In this document: positions 46,165-59,787 of the stretch, piece by piece
Layout of the letters: every line of letters starts with the position of its first letter
How positions within the stretch are numbered: the stretch's first letter is position 1
From: Antilocapra americana
Lineage: Eukaryota > Chordata > Mammalia > Artiodactyla > Antilocapridae
DNA: 64,000 nt
Assembly: GCA_007570785.1 (NCBI GenBank)
Contig: ML664664.1
Location: 144,984-208,983 of the forward strand
Reading direction: 5' to 3'
Position numbers and translations under genes: made by a program
Notes under the pieces: generated by a model
Seen by the model: only the letters and a program-made list of their open reading frames with translations
Databases searched by the model: none
What the model was told of the DNA's origin: nothing

Positions 46165-48329
46165 TAAAATATTCATAGATTTGCCTACCTTTGTGATGTA
46201 TATTTAAAATCTACATTCTCAAATGTGTGCGTTGCTATCGATTTAAAACTAACCTCTCAAAGAGCTAACTCTAAATGTGGCCTCTGAGAACACGGTGTGG
46301 GTCAGAGGCCTCAGTCCACTTTCCTGTGTGCTGGTTGTGTTTGAGGGCTCCATTCTCATAGGATCCTGCTGAGCTGAGTTTGATCATCTCTGCAAGGGGT
46401 AAGTAAGCATGTTTTATGCAAGGCTTTGTTCAGGAAAGTTGCAGATACCATCATGACCCTACCGTGCTTGATCACAGAAAAAGTACAGAGAGAGCTAATA
46501 GTGATGCTGTTTTAAAACATTTTACTTCTCCCAGAGAAAAGACATATCAGAACTCCCCTCCCCACTCTGACAATGGTGTACATTCTTTGGAACTGCTTTG
46601 CAGTAGGGAACGATGTTTCATAGAGGTAACTATTGTCTAAAGATCCATTCCTGTACGCTGCCGTGAAAATAACACTACTTGAGAAACTAGTGATGTTGGA
46701 TGTGTTCAGGGGACATCAGATAATCTCAGGAGCAGTGGATGCAGAAGTTTTAAGGAAAGATGATGTGGTTTCTTGTTAAGTAAGGAAGGATCCAGGGGGA
46801 AAGAGGAAGGAGTTCAAGGAGAGATGATCAGAGAGGCAGTGTTGCTAGATTTTGGTGTGCACAGCAAAGGCAAAATCAATGTTTAAAGTGATCAGTTGTG
46901 AGCGTCAGGGTTTTTAACTCTGAAGTTCCACAGGTAAAAACAGGGAAAAGAATATACATCATCTATCATGCCATCATGCAATCACAAAACACTCTTGGCT
47001 TTTAAATGTCTTTCCAGCTTTTTGTGGGTTTTTTTCTTCCCATACTTTTTCTTCTTATAAAAGTAATACATGTTTATTGTAGAGACATTGAAAATATTGT
47101 AAAACATAAAAATGAATAAAATCACTTGAATTTTTAGTACTGTCAGTTATATAATTTTGATATTTATCATTCCAATCTATTCATAGTACATCGATAATTT
47201 TAATAACAATAGGATTATAGTATAAATAGTACTTTGTAGCATGGAGTTTTTGATAAAACTTGGCTCATGTACTTAAAAATTAGGTTTTGATATTGTTTTT
47301 CCAAAAAAATACAAATTTTAGATATGCTACTATGGTTTTCATAAAGCTAGTGCCTTTTCATCCTGTTTTATCATGCTCCTTTAAAGGAAAGGTAAGAACT
47401 TTAGTGGGAAGATACTTTGACACTATGTAAAAATATTCCATTCTCTACCAAACTTCTACCCACTACTTTTAACGTCTGCTATTGATAGTTCTTGACTAAA
47501 TTAATTAAATTCTGGTTTAACATAGTGCTAACTGGTGAGTTTCTGACTCCATTGTTCTATGTACATTTGTTAGCTGGCAGTCCACTATGGGCAAAAATTT
47601 TCCCTTGATCTATCTTTCATAGATCACTTTATTCTGTGAGTTATAATCCATTACTGTCAGTGTTTTGATCAAAATGTCTAGATTTGGCTAATGGAAATTT
47701 CTTCAAACTAGCTTCTCTGTCTCTTTGACATGTCCTTATCATTTTTTTTAACTTTTTGGCCCAGCAAGGTACTCCGGATACTGTTGTACTTTCCCTGTCC
47801 TGGTCTTGGCATCGGTTGTTTCTCTGAGGAGCCTTACTTACTTTTAGTTAGGAATAATATTTAGAAACCAAGATCTGGGAGCTAGAGTGTATTCATTGCT
47901 ATCAGAGTATCATTGTTTCTGGATGTTCCAACAGCAGAGCGAGGGGAAAAAATGACACATGTATATGCATATAAGTGTGTGTGTGTGTATGCCCGCACAC
48001 GTGTCTGTGTGTGTTAGGGACCTGCATATTCATCCTGCTAATCTCCAGTTCCAATACCCGTCAGGGTTTTTCTTTGTTTTCCCCATTCTATATTTGTATG
48101 TGAAATGTAAATATTCTTCATAGATATTCTTCCACACTGAGAAGCCTGACTCTCAATTACACCAGTATATTAACTCATTTGCCCAGTTCTACAGCACACA
48201 TACAGTGGTTTCTTAATTTTAATGCCCATATCATAATAGGGAGGGAAAAACATTTATGTTCATCCTTCTGTCCCTTCTGAAAGTCATTCTGTATGTATTC
48301 ACAGAGCTTAGCCTGTTTAAAAAAATCTG

Positions 48330-51300
48330 TACCATACTTCCTTTTAAGGATGTGTCACCATTTATTCAGCCAGTCTATTGTATTTTGGCATTAAGTGGTT
48401 TCCACTATTTTTACAATTACACATAACACCCTAGTAAATCATTTTGCATGATAGGAAGTACATCTTCAGTGTAAATTCTTAGAATTGGATTGCTCATCAA
48501 GGGCTGATGTGTGTGTAGATTTGTTAGAATTTGCCAGAAAGCTTGTACTGTTTTACATTCCCACCAGATATTTGATAGAGTGCCTGTTCCTTCACAGTCT
48601 GACTAGCAGGATGTAACATGGTATCTTGGTGGTGTTGCCATGCATTTATGGGCCATTTTTATATCTATTCTGTGCGTTGTCTTGGCCTTTTGTTCATTTT
48701 TTTCCTATCAGATTTATGGTCCTTCCCACGCCCCCCCCCCACCCTGAATGTTTAGAAAATATATTAGAGATACTGGCCTTTATTGGTGATACATTTCAAA
48801 TATGTGCTTGCAATTGTCATTTATATTTTGACTTTGCTTATGGGTTTTACTCATGCAGTTCTTTTTCATTTTCATTGTAGCTGTACATTAAACAAGTAGT
48901 TTTTTGAATCTAGATTTTATATCATACTAGAAAACCTTCCTCTTAGTCCCTGGTTATAGAGGAATTCCCACAATTTCTTCTCATATATTTCAATTTTTAC
49001 AACTTTTACAATTTTAGTCTTCTGATTCCCTTCGTTTATTTTTGGGTGTGGTGTGAGTTATGGATCTGATTGTTTTTCACGTAGCTATTCAGTTGTCCAA
49101 ACACAATTTGTTCTGAAATCCCTCTTTGCCTCAGTGATTTTAGTTACCTTTTACCATATACCCAATTTTCATGTGTACTTAGTGAATTTCAGTATTGTTC
49201 ATATTCTAGTCCATTGGTCCATCATTCTACTTAAATGCCAGTCCCACACTGTTTTAATTATAGAAGATTGTTAGCATATTTAATATAAATTACAGCTAGT
49301 TTCCTTTATAAGCTCTTTTTCAGTGTTTTGTTCTTATATGCCTATTTTTCCATATAAATTTTAGTATTAATGTGTCTAGCACAGAAAAAAGTCATTTGTC
49401 AGTATTTTTACTTGGATTTCTTTCGGTTTGTAAATTAACTTAGGGAGAACTAACATCTTTAAGGTATTAAATTACCCTCTCAAGAAGAGATTTCTTTCTG
49501 TTTGCTGAAGTACGGAAAGTTTTACTGTTTTCAGAAATGTTTTATTGTTTTCATCATACTAGTTTTGCACATTCCTTAGGTTGGTTCCTGTTTATTTGCT
49601 GGTATTGTAAATGGGTTGTTCTTTTCCATGATATATTCTAACTAGTTATTATTTGTGAATGTGTAAGCTCTTGATGTTTTTTAAACCTTATTGAGTTACA
49701 TACAGTTAACCGCACGTATATAAACTGTGCAACTTAGTAAGTTTTAGCATATGCATACACCTATGAAACCATAGTGAAGATAGTAAATAGATTCATCACT
49801 CCCAAAATGTCCTTCTTGCCCCGTTGTAATTCCTCCTCCCCAGCTCTTCCCATGATCACGACCACCTCCAGGCAATGATTCATCTGATTTTTGTTGCTAC
49901 AGATTAGTATATATTTTCTAGAGTTTTCTATACGTGAAATCATACATTATGCACTCTTGTGTCTGACATCTGTTACTCAGCATAATTATGTTCAGATGTA
50001 TCCATAGTTCACATAACAATAGTTATTTTTATTGCTGAGCAGTATATCATTGTATGTATATGGACATTTGAGTTGTTTCCAGTGTGAGATTATTACAGAT
50101 GAAGCTGCTATAAATATTCATGTACTGGGTTATTGACTTTTTAAAATTAATGAACCATATATATTTATTTTGATTTGAGTTCTGAGAAATCCTATGGTCC
50201 TAGTTAAACTTTCAAGAATGCATTATATTTTTTATTTTATTTTTAAAACTTTTTATTTTGAGATTCTTAGAGAATTGCAAAGATAACACATAGAGGTCCC
50301 ACAAGAGCCTTTACCCTAGTGGTTACATCTTACATAATAGTAGTACCGTATCACAACCAGGAAACTGACATTGGTATAACCTGTCTGTATAGTTTTATGC
50401 CATTTTATTGCTTGTGTAGACTTTTGTAACCACCACTACAGTTAAGATGCAAAATTCTTTCATTAATACAAAATCTTCCTTAATAGTCACATCCTTTCTA
50501 CCACCACTGACATCCCTAACCTCTGGTAATCACTCTTCTGTTCCCCACCTGTGTCATTATAAGAATGTTATATAATTGGAATCATAATATGCAACCTTTT
50601 TATATTGTCTGTTTACACTCAACATAATGCTCTTGAGTTCATTAAAATTTGGTGTGTATCAATAGGTCATTCTTTTTTATTGCTGAGTAGTATTCCATGG
50701 TAATGGGCTTCCCAGGTGGCTCAGATGGTAAAATCTGCCTGCAATGCAGGAGACCTAGGTTTGATCCCTATGGATGTACAGTTTTTTGAACCATTCCCTC
50801 ATTGACGGTCATCTGGGGTGTTCTAGTTTGGGGCTATTTCAAATAAGGCTGCTATGAATATTTGTGTACAGGTTTTTATGTGAACGTCAGTTTTTATTTC
50901 TCTGGGGTAAATCCCCAGGAATATAATTGTTGTATGGTAAGTATATGTATAGTTCTGTAGTTTACAGACAGATTAATTTGTCATTGTATAAATGACTATT
51001 TTAAATTCCCAGCAGAGCACTATTTGAGTGATTCAGTTCTCTGCATACTCATCAGCATTTGATGTCATCACTGTTGTTTTGTTTTTAGTCATTGTGATAG
51101 GTGTGTAGTGATACATTGTGGTTTTAATTTCCATTTCCTTAGTGGCCATAGGACCATCTTTTCTTATGCTTATTTTCCATTTATATATTCTCTTCTGTGA
51201 AATCTTTCTTCCTATCTTTTGATTACCTTCTGATCAGATTTTCTTGTATTTTTTATTTTTCTGTATATTCCGGGCACAAATCTCTGGTCAGATATGTGTT

Positions 51301-51340
51301 TTGTAGGCTATTGATTTTTATGTGTTAATTGTAGATCGTA
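48330..51340 (-). mobile_element. Old L1 segments, antisense (at least three)
   Basis: 48330-49660 resembles reversed L1M ORF2 (tcttagaattggattgctca, tttacattcccaccagata). 49670-50150 restarts with a reversed 3' UTR (accttattgagttacataca, gaccacctccaggcaatga). 50230-51340 is another with tgctgagtagtattccatgg and cacaaatctctggtcagata. Frames are destroyed; exact joins uncertain. A short tRNA-SINE piece is inserted at 50705. Confidence 0.65.
50705..50772 (+). mobile_element. tRNA-Glu head of Bov-tA, truncated at 3' side
   Basis: gggcttcccaggtggctcag, aatctgcctgcaatgcagga and gacctaggtttgatcccta form only the tRNA-derived head; the Bov-A half is absent. Confidence 0.8.
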
Positions 51341-51825
51341 CTACCTTACCGACGGCCTCTTTTGTTTCCTTCAAGGTGAATGATGATGTCTTTATGGCTT
51401 CCCTCTCTGGCCCTTAATGCATGTCAGTGCTTTTCGGTATCCTTTCCTGCCCTCAGAGACAAGATGCTGTATTTTAGCAATATTCAAAGCCAGTCGAAGA
51501 AACTCTTTCAGCAATTGCTCTGTGCTCTCCAGCATCACCTTTTCCCTCTCTATAGAATCATTCTCATTAGCCTACCCACCTTTTAGGGAAAAAAAAAAAA
51601 ACAACTCTCTCTCACCCTCTTATCTCCCTCCAGCAATAACCTCATTTTTGCCTTGTCTGTACTCAGCCCTGGTGAGCTTTTCCTAGTTTATGGCTTGAAA
51701 TGTTAATGACTCCCAAATTTATATCCTGGAGTCCTGGAGAGTTACCTTGAAATGACCCAGGTGACTGACTGCCTACTCAACATCTCCTCTTGGAATTGCC
51801 ACAGCCTTTCTGATCTCAGTTGTTT

Positions 51826-52036
51826 GTTGTTTAGTTGTTCAGTTGTGTCCGGCTCTTTGTGACCATGGACTGTAGCCCACTAGGCTCCTCTGTCCATGGG
51901 ATTTTCTAGGCAAGCATACTGGAGCAGGTTGCCATTTCTTTCTACAGGGGCTCTTCCCCACACTGGGATCAAACTCATGTCTCTTATGTCTCCTGCATTG
52001 ACAAGCAGATTCTTTACCACTGAGCCACCAAGGATC
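51826..52036 (-). mobile_element. Bov-tA SINE (antisense)
   Basis: tttagttgttcagttgtgtc, gactgtagcccactaggctc, then tRNA part ttaccactgagccaccaagg in reversed order. Confidence 0.92.
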
Positions 52037-52069
52037 TATCTCACTCTAATCTCAGTATGTGGTAGGCAT

Positions 52070-53160
52070 ACATCCGTCCATCTCTTTGCTAAGCCCTAAA
52101 CCTTGTTGCCACCCCTGACTCTTCTGTTTCATATCCACACTTCATCTGCCAAGGGTGCTGGCTCTAACATGAAAATATATTCAGAATAGAACCACCTCTC
52201 AGCCTGTTTTCTTGGTACCACTTTACGTCCAAGCCACCATCACTCTCTCTTTCGTATGATTTCTTGGCCACCTCGTCATAGATTGTTCTCAAAATGGCAG
52301 GCTAGAGTGATCCTTCCAAGTGTCTTCTCTGTAACGGCTTCCTGTCTTCCTTGATAAACGTCCAAGGGCTCAGAATCACCCACAGGGCATTGTACCATCA
52401 GTCCTCATCTCTGTCCACTTCATACCTCCACCACGGCTGCAGGCACTTCTGTATCGCATCTCCTGTGACACATCACTCCTTGTTCACTTTCCTGTGGCTC
52501 CATACACACACGTAGCAAATGTCCTGCCTCAGGGCTTTGGTGCTTGCTTTTTCCTCTTCCAGGTGGATGGTTTTTTTTTATTTTTTTTTATTGTTTTTGC
52601 CATACATTGTCATGATTTCACCATGGGTTTACATATGCTTCCCCTCTGGAACCCCCCTCCCTCCTCCCTCCCCCCCCCCCGCAGATCCCGCCGCACCAGT
52701 CCCCCCCGCGCCCCCCCCCGCAATTGATTAGACACATGACAATTAACATGCTTCAATGCCCTTCTCCCATATCATCCCACCCTTACCCTCATCCACAAAG
52801 TCCACGAGTCTATTCTATACATCTGCGTTCCTTTTGTTGTCTCGCATGTTGGGTTCTCGTTACCGTCTTTCTAAATTCCATATATATGCGTTAATATACT
52901 GTATTGTTGTTTTTGCTTCTGGCTTACTTCACTCTGGATAATGGGCTCCAGTTTCGTCCATCTGAGTAGAATTGCTTCAGATGAATTTTTTTTAATGCTG
53001 AGTAATATTCCATTGTGTATATCCAGGTGGATGTTTCTGAGCTCTGTCACCACTCTCCGTCAAGGTCACATTCTCAGGGAGGAAGTATCCTACTGTAAGT
53101 TGCAAGCTCTTGCCCCTTCTGGGCATTGTTTTTTCTTACCAGCACTTATCAGCATCTGAT
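52070..53160 (-). repeat. Old L2-like repeat interrupted by a young L1
   Basis: ctgcctcagggctttggtgc, cttgctttttcctcttcc before, and aaggtcacattctcagggag after, the L1 at 52570 are phrases of an old, common mammalian repeat that I place near L2. Family uncertain. Confidence 0.4.
52570..53022 (-). mobile_element. Ruminant L1 3' end (antisense) with perfect TSD
   Basis: Reversed poly(A), 3' UTR (ttgccatacattgtcatgat, acatatgcttcccctctgg) and ORF2 C-terminal end (aatgctgagtaatattccat). TSD ccaggtggatg at 52559-52569 and 53023-53033. A pure C-rich run at ~52660-52725 is the expanded G-rich 3' UTR tract of L1. Confidence 0.94.
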
Positions 53161-53360
53161 TCATTGTATTTGTTAACTGTTACCTCTGAAAGCAGCATTT
53201 CTCTTCTGTTTTATTCATAGCTATGGTCTTTAGCATATGAAACAGTGCCCGCATAGGCATTAAAGAACTACTTGATGAAGGAATGAACAAATGTATTGGT
53301 GTATTATGAAGTCCATTTAATTCATAGGAAGTAGTGATCTGATGACTTAGACTTAGGCTA

Positions 53361-53567
53361 CGTGTGTGAGAGCAGTCGTGTCTGACTCTTTGTGATCCCA
53401 TGGACTGTAGCCCACCAGACTCCTCAGTCCATGGAATGTTCCAGGCAGGAATACTGGAATAGGTTCCCATTTCCTCCTCCAGGGGACCTTCCCAACCCAG
53501 GGATCAAACCTGCATCTCTTGCGTCTCCTGCATTGACAAGCAGGTTCTTTACCACTGAGCCACCTGT
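53361..53567 (-). mobile_element. Bov-tA SINE (antisense)
   Basis: gcagtcgtgtctgactcttt, gactgtagcccaccagactc and ttaccactgagccacctg in reversed order. Confidence 0.92.
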
Positions 53568-53944
53568 AAGTTAAGAGTCTGTATTGACTACCTTTTTGTT
53601 TACTAAAACCTTGCACTCAGACCAGTTTACACGTAATTACTTTCCTTATCCCCAAATCTGAACATTGTGAATTTTAAAAGTATGATTTCAGTAGAATTTT
53701 GTTGTTGTTGTTGTTGATTTTTTACCTAATTGGGAGTATAAGTCTAGTTGTGAGATACAGTAGAAGTAAATGTGTTATGCTTCATGATCCTCGTTTTCAC
53801 CAATGTAGGAATTTGTGCAGATTTATTCAGATGTTATCTGCTGAGTGCCTGCTACATAGCAGACACAGGACATTCAGCAGTGAATGTGCTGACCCTCCCT
53901 CCTGGCTTTGAGACCTGGGAAAGTCAGGCTACATACTCAAAAAA

Positions 53945-56030
53945 GCTCAGTTCAGTTTAGTCACTCAGTCATGTCCAACTCTTTGTGACCCCATGGACTG
54001 CAGCACACCAGGCTTCCCTTTCCTTCACCATCACCTGGAGGTTGCTCAAACTCATGTCCATCGAGTTGGTGATGCCATCCAACCATCTTATTCTCTGTCA
54101 TCCCCTTATCCTCCTGCCTTCAATCTTGCCCAGCATCAGGGTCTTTACCAATGAGTTAGTTCTTTGCATCAGCTGGCCAAAGTATTGGAGCTTCAGCTTC
54201 AGCATCAGTCCTTCCAAAGAATATTCAGGACTGATTTCCTTTAGGATGGACTGGTTTGATCTCCTTGAAGTCCAAGGGACTCTCAAGAGTCTTCTCCAGC
54301 ACCACATAGTTCAAAAGCATCAATTCCTCAGTGTTCAGCTTTCTTTACAGGCCAACTTTCACATCCATACATGACTACTGGAAAAACCATAGCTTTGACT
54401 AGACGGACCTTTGTTGGCAAAGTAATGTCTCTGCTTTTTAATACACGTCTAGATTTGTCATACCTTCTCTTCCAAGGAGCAAGCATCTTTTAATTGCATG
54501 GCTGCAGTCACCATCTGCAGTGATTTTGGAGCCCAAGAAAATAAAGCCTGTCACTGTCTCCATTGTTTCCCCATCTATATGCCTTGAAGTGATGGGACAG
54601 GATGCCATGATCTTCGTTTTTTTGTGTTGAGTTTCAAGCCAGCTTTTTCACTCTCTTCTTTCACTTTCATCAAGAGCCTCTTTAGTTTTTTTCCTTTCTG
54701 CCATAAGGGTGGTGTCATCTGCATATCTGAGGTTATTAATATTTCTCCTGGCAATCTTGATTCCAGCTTGTGCCTCATCCAGCCCTGCATTTCGCATGAT
54801 GTACTCTACATATAAGTTGAATAAGCAAGGTGACAATATACAGCTTTGACCTACTCCTTTCCCAATTTTGAACCCATCTGTTGTTCCATGTCTGGTTCTA
54901 ACTGTTGCTTCTTGATCTGCATACAGGTTTCTCAGGAGGCAGGTAAGGTGGTCTGGTATCTCTTTAAGAATTTTCCACATCTTTAAGAATTTTCCACAGT
55001 TTGTTGTGATTCACACAGTCAAAGGATTTAGTGTAGTCAATGAAGCAAAAGTAGATGTTTTTCTGGAATTCTCTTACTTTTTCTATGATCCAATGGATGT
55101 TGGCAATTTGATCTCTGGTTCCTCTTCCTTTTCTAAATCCAGCTTGAACATCTGGAAGTTCTCAGTTCATGTACTGTTGAAGCCTAGTTTGGAGAATTTT
55201 GAGCATTGCTTTGCTAGCATGTGAGATGAGTGCAATTGTGCAGTAGTTTGAATATTCTTTGGAATTGGAATGAAAACTGACCTTTTCCAGTCCTGTGGGC
55301 ACTGTTGAGTTTTCCAAATAAGGTGGCATACTGAGTGCAGCACTTTCACAGCATCCTTTTAGGATGTGAAATAGCTCAGCTGGAATTCTATCACCTCCAC
55401 TGGTTTTGTTGGTAATGACGCTTCCCTCAGGCCCACTTGACTTTGCATTCCAGGATGTCTGGCTCTAGGTGAGTGATCACACCATTGTGGTTATCTCAGT
55501 CATTAAGATTTTTTTTTGTGTAGTTCTGTGTATTCTTGCCACCTCTTCTTAATATCTTTAGCTTCTGTTAGGTCCTTTATTGTGCAAATCTATACATGAA
55601 ATGTTCCATTGGTACCGTTGATTTTCTTGGACAGAACTCTAGTCTTTACCATTCTATTGTTTTCCTCTATTTCTTTGCATTGATCACTGAGGAAGGCTTT
55701 CTTATCTCTCTTTGCTGTTCTTTGGAACTCTGCATTCAGATGGATATATCTTTCTTTTTCGCCTTTAGCTTCTCTTCTTTTCTCAGCTATTTGTAAGGAC
55801 TCATCAGACAACCAATTGGCCTATTTGCATTTCTGTTTCTTGGGGATGGTCCTGGTCACTGCCTCCTGTATAATGTCACAAACATCCGTCCATAGTTCTT
55901 CAGGCACTCTGTCTATCAGATCTAATCTCTTGAATCTATTTGTCACTTCCACTGTAAAATCATAAGGGATTTGATTTAGGTCATACCTGAATGGTCTAGT
56001 GCTTTCTTAAATTTAAGTCTGGATTTTGCA
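53945..56030 (-). mobile_element. BovB LINE (antisense), 2.1 kb, 5'-truncated
   Basis: Reversed BovB from its 3' tail (ctcagttcagtttagtcact) through the RT region to about the inter-domain segment (gtcatacctgaatggtctag). On the minus strand the RT motif C YADDTTLMAE is readable near 54700 and NNLRYADD precedes it, but the frame is broken by indels and stops. A perfect 19-base tandem duplication lies at 54961-54998. The largest contiguous uninverted BovB in the window. Confidence 0.94.
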
Positions 56031-56084
56031 GCAAAGGTCACCTCTGCACTCGTTAACAGAATGCCAAGTGAAATCCCCTTCATG

Positions 56085-56290
56085 GGAGAGCACCTGCATC
56101 TGATTTGGTGTCTCAGCTCTGCCACCTACTGACTGTTTTGTTTCTGCAAACATTTCACCTTTCTAGGCCTCAATTTCAGAACGTTTAGAAAAGGAGAAAT
56201 TACCTTTAGCGTTAGGTTTGGGGCTGTGCACTTAGCTTGGCACAGTGCCTGGCACAGAGAAAGCCTTCCATAAATCTATTTTATTCTAGT
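56085..56290 (+). repeat. MIR SINE
   Basis: tctcagctctgccacctact, tttctaggcctcaatttcag and gcacagtgcctggcacagag in MIR order. Confidence 0.75.
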
Positions 56291-56695
56291 TTTAAAGTGT
56301 TGAATTATAACCACTGTATTTCAGAGTCAGTATTTGATCTCTACTATTGTCTGCTCTCTTTTCCTCTCTGGGTCTCCCAGGGTATTTGCATTTTGGAACT
56401 TTTGATCTTGAACTAACATGAAGAAAATAGTAGTAATCCTTTAAACAAGCTATTTCAGAGCTTTTCTTGACAAATTATTTTTAGTTTATTTGTGTTTGAC
56501 TTTCCAAAATGGCTGCCCTCAAACTTAAGCATGCCTAAGAATCTCCTTGATTGCTTCTCAAAACTACACAGTCCCTCTCAGTGCCCAGATCTGGGTCACT
56601 CATACAATTCCACAGCAAAAGAAATCAGGATTCCCTGGAGGTATGGCAAATTCTAGGGCTGCAGCAAGAGAATGGAAGATGAAGTGAAATCTGTT

Positions 56696-56914
56696 GTAGT
56701 GCTGTGTCATTCGTGTGTCTGACTCTTTTTTGACCCCATGGGTTATAGCCTGCCAGGCTCCTCTGTCCATGGAATTCTCCAGATAAGAATACTAGAGTGG
56801 GTTGCCATTTCCTACTCCAGGGGATCTTTCCAACCCAGGAGTTGAACCTGTGTCTCTTGCGTTTCCTGCATTGGCAGGCAGATTCTTTACCACTGAGCCA
56901 CTTGGGAAACCCAC
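56696..56914 (-). mobile_element. Bov-tA SINE (antisense)
   Basis: ctgccaggctcctctgtcca, aatactagagtgggttgcca and ttaccactgagccacttggg in reversed order. Confidence 0.92.
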
Positions 56915-57039
56915 CAGAAAGTAAGGAAGTACTCAAAATAAAAAGAGAGCATGTTCAGGGGACATAGGAGCCAACCTGAAGGAGCTCTCAGTGGCCAAAA
57001 CCAGAACAACATGAATAACAATATATGTAGTGTAGTTTT

Positions 57040-57785
57040 GGATTATAATGGAAAGCATATAATAAACACATGAGTCCATAATGATACAAATAAATGAATA
57101 AATAAATAGGTAAGAAGGGACAAATCTTTATTACACAAGAATTCTCATATACTTATGTAAATACTCCCCTCTCCAAGAGGTAGAGCCTAATTCTCTGCTT
57201 CTCTTGAGGGTTGTTTGGCCTTAATGATCTGCTTCCAAAGACTCGAGTATGGAAAGTAGGGGGAAACACCTTACAGTGGAGAAACCTGGCAAACCACTAC
57301 CTTGACTGGGTGATCAACGTTAGCGTCATCAGTAACAGGTCATGTTATGAGAATGGACTTCACCTCTGTGGTATCTTCCCCCTGAAACCCATAACACCAG
57401 TGGAATCATGAGAAAATTTCCAAAGACATCAAAAATGAGATATATTGTACAAAACACCTGACCCCCCAAAACTGTCAAGGTCGTGACAAAGAGGGAGACT
57501 GAAAAACTGTCACAAAACAGATGAGACTAAAGACATGTAATGATTAAATGCAATGTGGATTGGGTTCTGGAACCAAAAGGTCATTAGTAGGAAAACCAGT
57601 GAAGTCCAAATCCGCTGTTAACAGTCATGGATCAATATTTGTTCATTCTAACAAATGTACCATCCTAATGTAAGAGGCTAATTTGAGGGAATACTGGGTG
57701 AAAGACACAGAGAAGTGTTCTGTACTATCTTTCCAAGTTTGCTGCAAATCTAAAATTACTCCAAAATTAAAAAAAATCATTTTAC
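57040..57785 (+). mobile_element. Old L1M 3' UTR (sense)
   Basis: ttcccccctgaaacccataac-like phrases, aaacagatgagactaaagac, gtaatgattaaatgcaatgt, gggttctggaaccaaaagg and ctaaaattactccaaaatta follow the L1M 3' UTR to its A-rich end. Confidence 0.7.
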
Positions 57786-59100
57786 AAATGTACGATCCAG
57801 GGTTCACAGGTCTCCATAGGGCCAGGGAACCTGCTTTAATGAGCAGGGGATTCTAATGCAGGTTATCAGCTGATAACATTTTTGTTAGACTGTCATCCAG
57901 ATGATTTAACTAAAAGTGCTTAGTTTAGAAACCAAATCCAAGCATTTTAGTCTAAGTTGAGCTATTCCTTTTTGGATGATACCTCTCATTCCAAAGTGTT
58001 GCCTTAAATTTGTCTTGTGTGGAAATTATTAACAGAGAAATTGAAGAAAGTGCCGCTTCATACTAGAATATGTCACAGTAGCTACACTGGCGATCTCTGA
58101 AGTCAGAGCCCACAGCAGGAGGCAGCATGTGGATACTTGTGGGTGGAGATGGTGATTCATAAGAAGAGATCAGAGGTATTTAAGAGTCGGTCACTAGTTC
58201 CCTGGAAATGACTCATCACACTTGCAGGGAGAAACTGGGATTCTTTAACATTATTAGGGGAACTCTGACTTCATTTAGCCTCTCATGATCCACTGATGGC
58301 ATTTGAGCCACTGATTCAGAACTTTGCCCTTTGAAGGTTGAGAGAATTCAGGAAAAAAGGGAGGGAGGGAGTTGAGTCTGGGCATAGACATATGGGGGCA
58401 TACAGGGAGCCTCAATGTGGCTCTCTCATAGCCATCCTCTGTGCTTATCCATCCAGAACTTTCCACACTTTCCATAGATCCATCCTAGACCCTCTTGGAG
58501 GAGCAAAATGTGAAGTTCCTTCTCAGCTACAGGTGGTAGTTTCCTGGGGCTTCCATGGGCTTCATCACTACATCTTTTGGGATCTCTTGAGAATATGTTA
58601 AAAAGGGCTAAAGTCTGTTATTGTGTATCATTGGTATTCTGAGCTCCAAGAAAGATCAGGAAGGTCTGACAGCACTTTGTCCATGATCATATATGATCAT
58701 TTAGTTTTTACTGATTATACTGTCGATGTTTTTCAATTAGTGGTGAACTTTATTCTCTGGCAGTTGGGCCCTTCTGTAGATTGTAAATGCTATGTAGTCT
58801 CAGTTAGTCATGTTATGGCAGTAACTTTATTTGGAGGGTTTCAGCCTGCATGTTACTAAAGCAGTGGAGTTGTTCCAGTGTGGGTCTCTCCTGCCTTACC
58901 AGCAGTCTTAAACTCCACAAGTTTCAACACCAGTTACCCTTTTCTCAGGCCAGCCCTCAGAGACTGGTGACTGATGGGATTGATGGTCCACTTTTTTTTG
59001 GTCATTTGTAGATTCATCTGTACCATAGATTTAATATACCTCTGCATATCTTAGGCTCCAATGTCTAGTTAGTGACATCCTGTTTAGCCTCCAAATCTGC

Positions 59101-59308
59101 TGCTATCCTGGTGGCACAGACAGTAAAGAATCTGCCTGCCATGTGGGAGACCCAGGTTTGATCTCTGGGTTGGGAAGATCCTCTGGAGAAGGGAATGGCT
59201 ACTGACTCCAGTATTCTTGCCTTGAGAATCCCATGGACAGAGGAACCGGAAGGCTACAGTTCATGGGGTCACAAAGAGTCAAACATGCCTGAGTGGCCTA
59301 CACGTTCA
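59101..59308 (+). mobile_element. Bov-tA SINE
   Basis: gctatcctggtggcacagac, gaagatcctctggagaaggg and gactccagtattcttgcctt, ending caaacatgcctgagtggcc. Confidence 0.92.
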
Positions 59309-59666
59309 CAACACTTTCTTGCTGCTGTTTACCCCCAGGACATAGGCAGAATTCCAGAACTCATCAGTGCTCATTTTTCCAGGAGGAGTTCTCCAAATGG
59401 AGCTGATGGAAACCCAAGGCAATATTGCATCAGAGTTTAAGGTCACATAAGTGGTGAGTCAGGTATTTGAAAAGACCCTGCTTTGCCTAATCACTCTAGT
59501 TTGACAGTTTATAAACTCTTGTTCCTTGAAGACAGGCAGATCCCTTACCTTTCTAGGTACTTCAGGTCATAAAAATCCCTATCCACTCTCTTCCACTTAA
59601 AACTGTAGTGCTGGATTTGCTTTATGTTCACCTTTTCCCCCTCTGCTCCTTAAGCTTCTGCCACAT

Positions 59667-59787
59667 TTTTTTAAATTTTCTTTATTGTGTTGGTTTTGCC
59701 ATGCATTGACATGAAACTGCCATGGGCCTACATATGCTCCCCCTCCAGAACCCCCTCCCCCCTCCCTCCCGATTCCCTCCCCCGGGG
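59667..59787 (-). mobile_element. 121-base ruminant L1 3' end (antisense) with perfect TSD
   Basis: tttattgtgttggttttgcc, tgcattgacatgaaactgcc, then C-rich tract. TSD tctgccacat at 59657-59666 and 59788-59797. Confidence 0.93.

Noticed and set aside
51415..51690. Two overlapping + strand frames (51380-51586, 51417-51686)
   Set aside because: No recognisable domain; serine- and proline-rich in a pyrimidine-rich stretch, explained by base composition.
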